Source: Chloroflexota bacterium
GTDB taxonomy: Bacteria > Chloroflexota > Dehalococcoidia > GIF9 > UBA5629
Direction of reading: 5' to 3'
Assembly (NCBI GenBank): GCA_016875975.1
Contig: VGOF01000061.1
Location: forward strand, 1 to 8,033
DNA: 8,033 nucleotides
This document shows, piece after piece, positions 1 to 5,381 of the stretch; position 1 is the stretch's first letter; every line of letters begins with the position of its first letter. The position numbers and the translations under genes were made by a program. The notes under the pieces are model-generated. The model searched no databases. It worked only from the letters and a program-made list of their open reading frames with translations, and was not told the DNA's origin.

Positions 1-1170
1 AAGGCCACCATTACCTTCACCAGCACCGGGCGCACGCTGGGCGGTGACTGTTACCTGTGGCTGGGTCAATGGGTAACCGAACCAACCGAGACCAACTTTC
101 AGTTAGCCAAGGTCAGCGCCCCGCACAATTCCTACGAGGTGATGATCGATTTCACCGTGCCGGAGGTTCCCTACAAGGTAGGGAACTATACGCTCACACT
201 ATACAATACTAAGGTAAATGCGGAAGGGGCCGCCGCCAGCTTCAACTTCAAAATATTGCCCAGCTTACAGGTCAGCCCAAAACAAGTGGCCCCAGGCGAC
301 CAGGTTAACCTCAAGGGTACGGGTTTCACCGCCAACCAGGAAATCCTGCTGACCTTCGACGGCAAAGACACCAAGCAGACGCTCAAGACCAACGGACTGG
401 GCAGCTTCACCACCACCTTTGACGTGGGCAATATCATGAGCGGCAGGCACGAGTTCAAAGCAAGTGTGCCGGACACCTTCGGAGTTGAATCAATCGCCAG
501 CATCACCGTGGGGCCGGTGATAACCCTGCAGCCCAATACGCTGACGGTGGGAGAAGAGGTCACCGTTGCTGGCCGCGGCTTTGCCGCCAGCAGCGCCATA
601 TCCATTATCTATGACGATAACGTTATCACCAGTTCTCCCACCACGGACACCACCGGCAGCTTCAGCTATGCTTTCAAGGTGCCACAAAGCTCAAAGGCAG
701 AACATACCCTGATAGTCACGGACAAGGCAGGCAACAAGGCCACCTACGGTACGGCCATGGAAAGCAATCCACCCCCAGCACCCAACCCCATTCAGCCCCG
801 CAGCGATAGATTCGGCTGGATGGGCTCAAAGGTGGTTAAATTCGAATGGACCGAGGTCAGCGATGAGAGCGGTGTAATCTACACGCTGGAGATAGCCAAA
901 GACCTCAACTTCTTCCCCCTGGAGCCAGGAATGCGCAAGACCGGCTTGACTAAGGCCGTCTGCCTGGTCAGCATGCCTCCAGGGACTTACTACTGGCGGG
1001 TCAAAGCCATTGACGGCGCTGGCAACGAAAGCCCCTGGACGCTTTCCCCCTACCCCTTCAAAGTGGGCTTCCTGTCCTTACCCTACCTTATCATCGGCGG
1101 CCTGCTCCTGGTGCTCATATTAGTACTAATCGTACGCTCCGCCTTCAGGCGCATCAGCGAATATACGTAG
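1..1170 (+). CDS. Surface-exposed Ig/TIG-like and FN3-like repeat protein with C-terminal membrane anchor (5' partial)
   Basis: The frame is open from base 1, so the N-terminus lies outside the window; 389 residues are visible. Residues 1-86 form a beta-rich Ig-like segment. Residues about 88-171 and 172-255 are two related IPT/TIG-like domains, each with a P..(V/L)xxG(D/E)(E/Q)V start and a GxGF motif (GTGF, GRGF). Residues about 256-356 look like a fibronectin type III domain, with FEWTEVSD, YYWRVKAIDGAGNESPW and a closing FKVG. A hydrophobic helix (about 357-379) followed by the basic tail RSAFRR anchors the protein, leaving the bulk outside the cell. There is no LPXTG motif, so anchoring is by the helix and not by sortase. 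Family knowledge suggests adhesion, cell-envelope or ligand-binding roles; no enzyme motif is visible. The gene converges on the Lon-like protease gene. The domain calls are from pattern only. Confidence 0.85.
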   Translation, partial: KATITFTSTGRTLGGDCYLWLGQWVTEPTETNFQLAKVSAPHNSYEVMIDFTVPEVPYKVGNYTLTLYNTKVNAEGAAASFNFKILPSLQVSPKQVAPGDQVNLKGTGFTANQEILLTFDGKDTKQTLKTNGLGSFTTTFDVGNIMSGRHEFKASVPDTFGVESIASITVGPVITLQPNTLTVGEEVTVAGRGFAASSAISIIYDDNVITSSPTTDTTGSFSYAFKVPQSSKAEHTLIVTDKAGNKATYGTAMESNPPPAPNPIQPRSDRFGWMGSKVVKFEWTEVSDESGVIYTLEIAKDLNFFPLEPGMRKTGLTKAVCLVSMPPGTYYWRVKAIDGAGNESPWTLSPYPFKVGFLSLPYLIIGGLLLVLILVLIVRSAFRRISEYT

Positions 1171-1191
1171 AAGTTCAAGTTACCCTTATTT

Positions 1192-1240
1192 GTCATTGCG
1201 ATGAGCCCCGAGCGGCGAGCGACAAGTCCCGAGCGGCGGG
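1192..1240. repeat. Dispersed repeat copy (TGTCATTGCGA...GAGCCCCG type)
   Basis: The stretch begins TGTCATTGCGATGAGCCCCG and contains the direct repeat CCCGAGCGGCG twice (1207-1217 and 1228-1238, 21 bp apart). It resembles, from memory, a repeat class found in many bacterial genomes with a TGTCATTGCGA end and a GC-rich core. A second likely member in the opposite orientation lies near 4916-4958. Family membership is inferred, as no genome is available to count copies. Confidence 0.5.
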
Positions 1241-1245
1241 AATGG

Positions 1246-1274
1246 GGGTGGGTTTCGCTATGCTGCACCCACCC
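1246..1274. terminator. GC-rich hairpin, possible bidirectional terminator
   Basis: GGGTGGGT (1246-1253) and ACCCACCC (1267-1274) form a perfect 8-bp stem with a 13-nt loop. It sits between the stop codons of two convergent genes, the usual place for a shared terminator. No T-run follows on either strand, so it could equally be the palindromic core of a dispersed repeat. Confidence 0.4.
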
Positions 1275-1287
1275 TATTGATGCTGGT

Positions 1288-1343
1288 GACTCGTGACTGT
1301 CGACTGTTGACTAGCGATTAGCTACTATCAACTATCGATTGCC
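1288..1343. repeat. Imperfect heptanucleotide tandem repeat (about 8 units)
   Basis: Reading from 1288 in steps of seven gives GACTCGT, GACTGTC, GACTGTT, GACTAGC, GATTAGC, TACTATC, AACTATC, GATTGCC. The period of exactly 7 is clear from GACT at 1288, 1295, 1302 and 1309. The repeat overlaps the 3' end of the protease gene and supplies its stop codon and last six or seven codons. Two further period-7 tracts with different unit sequences occur at 4294-4321 and 7965-7999. Confidence 0.75.
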
Positions 1344-3810
1344 GCCTGGTCACTGCCTTTGTCCTGGTCTTACTCCTATTGTTTCTCGCTGGCCCCGCAA
1401 ACTCCCTCAGCTTCTTGGCCATTTCCTTCAGCCTCTTATCCACCAGGTAATTGATGCTGCCCCGGGGGTAGGCACCATCCTTCTTTTTCTTACCCGCAGG
1501 CAAACCAGTGAGAACCTCAATACCTTCGTCAACCGTGCGCACCGCGTAGATATTGAACTTGCCCTGGCGCACAGCATTCACCACCTCCTGTCTCAGCATC
1601 AGGTTCTTCACGTTCAGAGCAGGAATCAGTACCCCCTGGTCACCCGTCAATCCCTTGGCCTTACACACCTGGTAGAAGCCCTCTATCTTCTGGTTGGCAC
1701 CGCCGATGGGTTGTATCTCTCCCTTTTGGTTCACCGAGCCGGTGACTGCGATATTCTGCTTCAAGGGGACACTTGATAAACTGGAAAGCAGCGCATACAA
1801 CTCCGTTGACGAAGCGCTGTCGCCTTCAACACCTTCGTAACTCTGCTCGAAACAAAGACTGGCTGACAGCGAAAGAGGAGCGTCCTGGGCATACTTCCAT
1901 CCCATGTAGCCGCCGAGGATGAGAACGCCCTTGTCATGTATCCTGCCACTGAGCTGCGATTCTCTCTCTATGTTTATCACGCCACCTCTGCCTAAGAAAG
2001 TCTTGCAGGTAATCCGCGATGGCTTGCCAAAAGCCACATCGCCCAGACTGTAAATGCTCAGACCGTTCACCTGGCCCACCTCGGCACCTGCCACATCCAC
2101 CATGATGAAGCCGCGCTCTATCATCTCCCTGATGCGCTCATCAGGCAGGTTGTGCCTGAAGAACCGCTCCTCCACCGCCTTCTCCACGTGTCGTGCCAAC
2201 ACCAGCTCTACCCCATCCTTGCCTGCCCAGTATTCAGCCTCCTGCACCACCTCCCTGATGAGGGCAAACCTTGAGGTCAATTTCTCCTGGTCGGCCACCA
2301 GCCGCGAAGCATACTCCATTACCTCGGCCACCGCCGTCTTATCGAAATGCCTCATCCCGCTCTTCTCGCAGCAGCCTGAGATAAAGCAAGCATAGTGCAT
2401 CATGTTCTCTTTGCTTCGGTCTATTTCATAGTCGAAATCGGCCTTCACCTTGAATATCTCCCAGAAGTCCTCATCATACATAGCCAGGTACTGATACAAC
2501 CAGGCATCGCCGATGAGCAACACCTTGACATCTATGGGCATGGGCTGTGGCCTCAGCCCCTGGAACATGACCAGGCCATACTGCTCGAAGGGGTCTTCGA
2601 TACGTGCCTCCTTGGTCTTGATAGTCCGCTTCAAAGCCGGCCAGACACCTGGATTGCTCAACACATCAATGGCGCTGAGCAACAGGTAGCCGCCGTTAGC
2701 CAGTTGGAATGCGCCTGGCTTCAGCATGGTATGGTCGCTGAGGTACCCGCCGAAGAGGAAGCGCCGCTCGGTCTTGCCGAAAATATTGGCATAGTTGGGA
2801 TTAGGCTCCACGATAACCGGCGGGCCGCTGGTCTCGCTGTTGTCCACGAAAACATTCACCGAGAAGGGAAGAAACGGGTCACGGCCTCGCATCAGTTGGC
2901 TGGCAGGAATACCCATCACCATTTGCTCACGTTCTTCCTTCTCCTTGAACATGTCCAGATTATTCAGGGTGTAGGACCTCAGGTCTGAAAGGTACTTCTG
3001 CGTCTGCTCCGAATCAGCATATTCCTTCATCAGGTCCTCGAACAGGCGTGAAACGGTGAAATTGGCCACCGCCTTATCGGCTTCCTGCACCTTCTGAGCC
3101 GTCTTTCTCTCTATATCCCGCGCTTCTTCAAAAGTATCCTGGAGTCTCTTCAGTAGCTCACCTCGCCTGGACTCTACCTCCTTCCGCACCGCTTCTTCTA
3201 GCGCCATGTAATCTTCCTGGGACAACGGTTTTCCGTCCTGCAACGGTATCAAAGCTGGTCCCACAGGTGTCATTTGAAAAACGAAACCTTGGCGCTGTGC
3301 CTCTTCGCTTATCTGCTCAAAGAGCTTCTGCTGCTGGGACTGTCCCCCCTCCACCGTCTTCTCTTTCTGTGACTTATACTCCTCGCTGGAGAATGCCTTG
3401 GCCAGCTCCTCTTTCAGTCGCTGAAGCAGGTCGGCGATGTGCCCACGCAGCACCTTGCCCCTCCCCTGCGGCAGGCTCAAAATCTGGGGACGGTCGGGGT
3501 CGGCGAAGCAATACAGATAGCACCAGTCCCGCGGTGGCTTGAGCTGTTGCGAGGCTTCTCTTTCCTTGAGTAGCTTCTTAATATGTTTCTGAACGGCGGA
3601 TGTCTTACCCGTTCCGGTAAGACCTGCCACATATATGTTGTAGCCCTCGTGGCTCATAGAGAGACCGAAGTCAATGGCGCGTATCGCCCTGTCCTGGCCG
3701 ATGAATTCCTGTAGTGGAGCCAGGTCCCTGGTACAGTCGAAATCGAACAAGGAAGGGTCGCACTGCCAGCGCAACTGGTCTGCGGATAGCTTGTATTTCT
3801 TAACGTCCAC
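1318..3810 (-). CDS. ATP-dependent Lon-like (LonB/COG1067 type) serine protease
   Basis: An AAA+ protease that unfolds and degrades proteins in the cytosol or at the membrane face. Residues are numbered from the GTG at 3810 (830 aa). Walker A GLTGTGKT is at 63-70. A charged, coiled-coil-prone insert spans about 120-300. The region NGGYLLLSAIDVL (about 372-384) takes the Walker B place but lacks the usual acidic pair. The C-terminal Lon protease domain has EGDSAS (E662, D664, catalytic Ser665) and GGANQK (Lys708). The 43-residue Ser-to-Lys spacing equals, as I recall, that of archaeal LonB. No transmembrane pair is evident, so it resembles the soluble 'Lon-related' group. Start choice: the frame extends to a TTG at 3846 without a ribosome site, whereas the GTG at 3810 has AGGAG 9 nt upstream and begins just before the conserved LSADQLRW..CDP block. 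The last residues are encoded by a heptanucleotide repeat and look non-essential. Confidence 0.93.
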   Translation of the reverse strand: MDVKKYKLSADQLRWQCDPSLFDFDCTRDLAPLQEFIGQDRAIRAIDFGLSMSHEGYNIYVAGLTGTGKTSAVQKHIKKLLKEREASQQLKPPRDWCYLYCFADPDRPQILSLPQGRGKVLRGHIADLLQRLKEELAKAFSSEEYKSQKEKTVEGGQSQQQKLFEQISEEAQRQGFVFQMTPVGPALIPLQDGKPLSQEDYMALEEAVRKEVESRRGELLKRLQDTFEEARDIERKTAQKVQEADKAVANFTVSRLFEDLMKEYADSEQTQKYLSDLRSYTLNNLDMFKEKEEREQMVMGIPASQLMRGRDPFLPFSVNVFVDNSETSGPPVIVEPNPNYANIFGKTERRFLFGGYLSDHTMLKPGAFQLANGGYLLLSAIDVLSNPGVWPALKRTIKTKEARIEDPFEQYGLVMFQGLRPQPMPIDVKVLLIGDAWLYQYLAMYDEDFWEIFKVKADFDYEIDRSKENMMHYACFISGCCEKSGMRHFDKTAVAEVMEYASRLVADQEKLTSRFALIREVVQEAEYWAGKDGVELVLARHVEKAVEERFFRHNLPDERIREMIERGFIMVDVAGAEVGQVNGLSIYSLGDVAFGKPSRITCKTFLGRGGVINIERESQLSGRIHDKGVLILGGYMGWKYAQDAPLSLSASLCFEQSYEGVEGDSASSTELYALLSSLSSVPLKQNIAVTGSVNQKGEIQPIGGANQKIEGFYQVCKAKGLTGDQGVLIPALNVKNLMLRQEVVNAVRQGKFNIYAVRTVDEGIEVLTGLPAGKKKKDGAYPRGSINYLVDKRLKEMAKKLREFAGPARNNRSKTRTKAVTRRQSIVDSS

Positions 3811-3819
3811 GGTTCTCAT

Positions 3820-3824
3820 CTCCT
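3820..3824 (-). promoter_or_regulatory. Shine-Dalgarno AGGAG that sets the protease start
   Basis: On the minus strand AGGAG ends 9 nt before the GTG at 3810. It lies inside the longer frame that opens at the TTG at 3846. An ATG at 3819 directly abuts the site and is too close to use it, so GTG 3810 is the preferred start. Confidence 0.55.
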
Positions 3825-3879
3825 GAATAGATGTCTTATTTTCCAAACCAGTTTATCACTAGGCCACAGATAATGGAAT

Positions 3880-4005
3880 ATGGTTGAGTGTCTATGGTAC
3901 CACGCGTTAGTAAGTTTGGATGAAAATCTCGGTATAGGGTATATTACTACTGCTTATAAACCAAGTTCGGAGAAATTCGGGCCTGATTTCAGGACGAGGA
4001 GTTGA
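3880..4005 (+). pseudogene. C-terminal remnant of a DUF4258-type toxin-like protein
   Basis: A 41-codon frame from ATG 3880 to TGA 4003-4005 ends in YKPSSEKFGPDFRTRS. This matches the typical end of DUF4258 proteins (a Y+PDPE.WEPDF+TR+ pattern), preceded by beta-strand-like YHALVSLDENLGIGYITTA. Full DUF4258 proteins are about 80-100 aa, so the N-terminal half is missing. An in-frame TAA at 3871-3873 closes the frame, and the protease gene starts only some 70 bp further left. DUF4258 genes usually sit directly upstream of YgiT-type zinc-finger genes, which is the case here with a 4-nt gap. Its last codons also contain the ribosome site of the next gene. Either this is a truncated relic kept because it carries that translation signal, or a very short protein is still made. 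The match is from memory of the family pattern. Confidence 0.65.
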
Positions 4006-4009
4006 GAAG

Positions 4010-4228
4010 ATGGCGCAATGTCTGGTATGTGGCGGTGAGAAAAAACCCGGCACTACTATCTATAGCGTTGACTTAGGCGACGGAGTAGTAGTGATGAGGT
4101 CTGTGCCAGCACAGATTTGTTCCCAATGTGGTGAAGAGTGGATAGAAAACACAACAGCTCGAACACTTGAAAAATCGTGGAACATGCCCAAAAGACACCA
4201 CCAAGTAGGAGTCCTTGCCTTCAGTTAG
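4010..4228 (+). CDS. YgiT-type zinc-finger protein (orphan antitoxin-like)
   Basis: 72 aa with the YgiT/MqsA-N zinc-finger layout: CLVCGG near the N-terminus, then RSVPAQICSQCGEEW, giving two CxxC pairs (C4/C7 and C37/C40) that should bind one zinc. The end, HHQVGVLAFS, also fits this group. There is no helix-turn-helix as in full-length MqsA, so it corresponds to the short TIGR03831-like form paired with DUF4258 proteins in predicted type II toxin-antitoxin loci. AGGAG at 3997-4001 lies 8 nt before the ATG. The upstream partner is only a remnant, so this gene is probably an orphan. Relatives are predicted to bind the partner protein, but the role of this copy is unproven. Confidence 0.85.
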   Translation: MAQCLVCGGEKKPGTTIYSVDLGDGVVVMRSVPAQICSQCGEEWIENTTARTLEKSWNMPKRHHQVGVLAFS

Positions 4229-4387
4229 CTCTTTCCCACTGCATCCCCAACCACCCAACGAAGCCACAGGTGGCAAGACACCACGACAGGGTCAAAAGCT
4301 AAAGGCTAAAAGTGGAAAACTCGCAGTGGCAGGAGGAGAAGAAACGTGCAAGACTAAATTCGATGCACGGCTGGAGGTCGCGTAATA
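4229..4387 (+). other. Intergenic region and leader of the GIY-YIG gene
   Basis: 159 bp without a credible gene. It contains a heptanucleotide repeat (4294-4321) and two purine-rich ribosome-site-like sequences: AGGAGGAG at 4331-4338, followed only by a four-codon GTG mini-frame, and GGAGG at 4373-4377, which sits 10 nt before the GIY-YIG ATG. No clear promoter is seen. Confidence 0.6.
4294..4321. repeat. Heptanucleotide tandem repeat, 4 units
   Basis: In steps of seven from 4294 the units are AAAAGCT, AAAGGCT, AAAAGTG and GAAAACT. The unit differs from those at 1288-1343 and 7965-7999, but the period is the same. It lies just upstream of the GIY-YIG leader. Confidence 0.65.
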
Positions 4388-4777
4388 ATGCCGTACATGT
4401 ATATCCTTGAATGCGCAGACGGCACGTATTATACCGGCAGTACTGTAGACCTTGAAAAGCGCTTATGGGAACACGAGAATTTTGTTGGCGCTAATTATAC
4501 AAAGAAAAAACAGCCGGTCAAGCTGGTTCACTGCGAAGAGTTTTCAAGCATTGACGAAGCATTTCATCGAGAAAAACAGGTGCAGGGTTGGAGCCATGCA
4601 AAGAAGAAGGCGCTTATTGAACACAATTGGCAGAAAGTGAAACAGTTATCTGAATGCAGGAATAGCAGTCATTGGGAAAATGCTGGCTTCGACTCCGCTG
4701 GCTTCGACTCCGCTCAGCCGGCGGATGACTGCAAACCCGAAACCAAGCAGTCGTCAAGCGAGTCCAGCAGTCATTAG
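4388..4777 (+). CDS. Small GIY-YIG endonuclease (YhbQ/UvrC-N-like) with repeat-derived C-terminal tail
   Basis: 129 aa. Residues 2-85 form a compact single-domain GIY-YIG nuclease of the COG2827/UPF0213 type: MYILECADGTYYTGST carries the paired Tyr motif, DLEKRLWEH holds the catalytic Arg25 and His29, YTKKKQPVKLVHCEEF is typical, and REKQVQGW supplies the metal-binding Glu62; Asn80 lies in EHNW. GIY-YIG enzymes cut DNA with one divalent metal ion, and the role of this small subgroup is poorly known. GGAGG 10 nt upstream supports the start. Residues 96-129 are low in complexity (FDSAGFDSAQPADD... SSSESSSH) and are encoded by repeat DNA. Without that segment the frame would end ...RNSSH-stop at 95 aa, the normal family length. 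The gene may be part of a mobile or repeat-associated unit. The nuclease call is firm; the mobility is inferred. Confidence 0.9.
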   Translation: MPYMYILECADGTYYTGSTVDLEKRLWEHENFVGANYTKKKQPVKLVHCEEFSSIDEAFHREKQVQGWSHAKKKALIEHNWQKVKQLSECRNSSHWENAGFDSAGFDSAQPADDCKPETKQSSSESSSH

Positions 4778-4778
4778 G
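4664..4778. repeat. 13-bp direct repeats flanking an in-frame insert at the GIY-YIG 3' end
   Basis: AGCAGTCATTGGG (4664-4676) and AGCAGTCATTAGG (4766-4778) match at 12 of 13 bases and are 102 bp apart, which is exactly 34 codons. Both are read in the same frame as SSH; the first continues into the tail and the second gives SSH-TAG. Collapsing the two copies would yield a 95-aa protein with the same last residues. This looks like an insertion or duplication that extended the gene without losing its end. Confidence 0.65.
4682..4711. repeat. 15-bp tandem repeat, 2 copies
   Basis: GCTGGCTTCGACTCC occurs twice in a row (4682-4696 and 4697-4711) and encodes AGFDS twice within the nuclease tail. 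The following bases GCTCAG complete the core TTCGACTCCGCTCA, whose reverse complement occurs at 4859-4872. Confidence 0.85.
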
Positions 4779-4872
4779 CAACTCCAACCGGTCACTGAAC
4801 AATCCCCTACGGTCGTTGAGCAATCCCCCACAGTCGCCGAGCAATCCCTCACGGTCGTTGAGCGGAGTCGAA
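4703..4872. repeat. 14-bp perfect inverted repeat bounding a 142-bp segment
   Basis: TTCGACTCCGCTCA at 4703-4716 is the exact reverse complement of TGAGCGGAGTCGAA at 4859-4872. From memory, the core resembles a TGAGCGGAGTCGAA dispersed repeat seen in many bacterial genomes. The two copies may be ends of one element or independent insertions; no transposase lies between them. Confidence 0.6.
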
Positions 4873-4873
4873 A
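4790..4873. repeat. 21-bp tandem repeat, about 4 units
   Basis: Units start at 4790, 4811, 4832 and 4853. The consensus begins GGTCGTTGAGCAATCCCC; the fourth unit diverges after GAGC into GGAGTCGAA. In the third forward frame they read as heptapeptides of the form PTVVEQS, PTVAEQS, LTVVERS, but this frame is out of register with the upstream nuclease and has no start signal of its own. Confidence 0.8.
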
Positions 4874-4920
4874 CGATCGAGACTACCATTTCGCCCACGG
4901 TTCCGTGCGGCCGCTAAGAG

Positions 4921-4953
4921 ATTCTTCGCCCCGACAGGGCGGGGCTCGAGGAT
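4921..4953. repeat. Imperfect palindrome, dispersed-repeat-like
   Basis: ATTCTTCGCCCCG (4921-4933) pairs with CGGGGCTCGAGGAT (4940-4953) around a 6-nt loop: six inner G-C pairs, a small mismatch, then six outer pairs including wobbles. It is followed by GACATAT. Read on the minus strand, TGTCATCCTCGAGCCCCG resembles the repeat at 1192, so both may belong to one family. A terminator role is possible, but there is no T-run. Confidence 0.5.
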
Positions 4954-4987
4954 GACATATAAGGAGACCTCTACCTGAACATCATCT

Positions 4988-5009
4988 TGGGCTGGTAGAC
5001 GCCAGCCCA
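4988..5009. other. Perfect 8-bp hairpin upstream of the zinc-finger gene
   Basis: TGGGCTGG (4988-4995) and CCAGCCCA (5002-5009) pair fully with loop TAGACG. It ends about 80 nt before the zinc-finger ATG and just before a TTGACA box at 5014. It could be a terminator for upstream transcription, an operator or a leader structure; no T-run follows, so the role is open. Confidence 0.45.
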
Positions 5010-5089
5010 GAAATTGACAATCGGCGCTTGCCCTGTAATCATTATGGTCAGCTTGTTGACAACACGACTTATGCAGGAGGAATTCTAAA

Positions 5090-5341
5090 ATGCGTTTTAA
5101 CTGCACACAATGCGGTATCGAGTTTGCCACCGCAGAAGAGTGGATGGCCCACAAATCGCAGCACCAGCCCCGCCGTCCGGTAGATACAACCCCAGGCGTC
5201 ACCTGCATCGGCTGCGGAAAGAAGATACCAGTGGGACCGGACAAAGCCAACTACAAGGGCCCACTCCCCTGCCCCCACTGCGGCCGCACCATGAACGTCA
5301 TCCTCGACGGCGGCGAGGTGTCCTTCGCCAGATTGGGCTGA
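5090..5341 (+). CDS. Small protein with C2H2 zinc finger and second four-cysteine zinc site
   Basis: 83 aa. Residues 5-25 (CTQCGIEFATAEEWMAHKSQH) match the classical C-x2-C-x12-H-x3-H zinc finger, a fold common in eukaryotes and archaea but uncommon in bacteria. After a Pro/Arg linker come C39-x2-C42 (CIGC) and C61-x2-C64 (CPHC), which can form a separate zinc-ribbon site. Hydrophobic strands follow (MNVILDGGEVSFARL). A very strong AGGAGG (5075-5080), 9 nt before ATG, supports translation. It stands alone on the plus strand and converges on tspO. I do not recognise a named family. DNA or RNA binding or a protein contact is possible from the fold, but no function is shown. Confidence 0.8.
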   Translation: MRFNCTQCGIEFATAEEWMAHKSQHQPRRPVDTTPGVTCIGCGKKIPVGPDKANYKGPLPCPHCGRTMNVILDGGEVSFARLG

Positions 5342-5381
5342 AGAACATTATCAGCCAGCTAGGGGTCGAACGATAGCCTGT

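Larger units (their letters stand above)
1171..1317. other. Convergent intergenic region with repeats
   Basis: This 147-bp gap separates two converging genes and holds no credible ORF. From left to right it carries a copy of a TGTCATTGCGA-type dispersed repeat, a GC-rich hairpin, and the start of a 7-bp-period repeat that continues into the protease gene. These are listed separately. Confidence 0.8.
4778..5089. other. Repeat-rich intergenic region, no credible gene
   Basis: This 312-bp stretch between the GIY-YIG and zinc-finger genes holds four 21-bp repeats (4790-4873), one arm of the inverted repeat, an imperfect palindrome (4921-4953) and a perfect hairpin (4988-5009), then the leader of the next gene. 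Frames open across it on both strands show only heptapeptide periodicity from the 21-bp repeats and have no ribosome sites. A TTGACA at 5014-5019 could be a -35 box for the zinc-finger gene, but no good -10 lies 16-18 bp beyond it (TGTAAT at 5034-5039 is only 14 bp away). Confidence 0.7.

Noticed and set aside
2395..2988. A 197-codon plus-strand frame inside the protease gene
   Set aside because: It is an antisense shadow of the well-conserved Lon-like protein and has no recognisable domain.
3811..3846. A TTG start giving 12 more residues to the protease
   Set aside because: There is no ribosome site before the TTG, while AGGAG stands 9 nt before GTG 3810 and family N-termini begin near that point.
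3811..3879. Upstream continuation of the DUF4258 remnant past the in-frame TAA at 3871
   Set aside because: The translated residues do not give a convincing DUF4258 N-terminal pattern and the stretch overlaps the protease start region.
4331..4357. AGGAGGAG followed by GTG-CAA-GAC-TAA, read as a possible leader peptide
   Set aside because: Four codons with no regulatory structure visible; most likely chance in a purine-rich stretch.
4703..4873. CRISPR array or insertion sequence in the repeat zone
   Set aside because: The repeats are contiguous without unique spacers, there are no cas genes, and no transposase is present.
4614..4898. A 94-codon minus-strand frame over the nuclease 3' end and the repeats
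   Set aside because: It is antisense to a clear gene, its periodic residues come from the 21-bp repeats, and it has no start signal or known domain.
4680..4955. A 91-codon plus-strand frame across the repeat zone with heptapeptide periodicity
   Set aside because: It has no ribosome site, overlaps the nuclease gene in another frame, and its pattern is fully explained by the 15-bp and 21-bp repeats.
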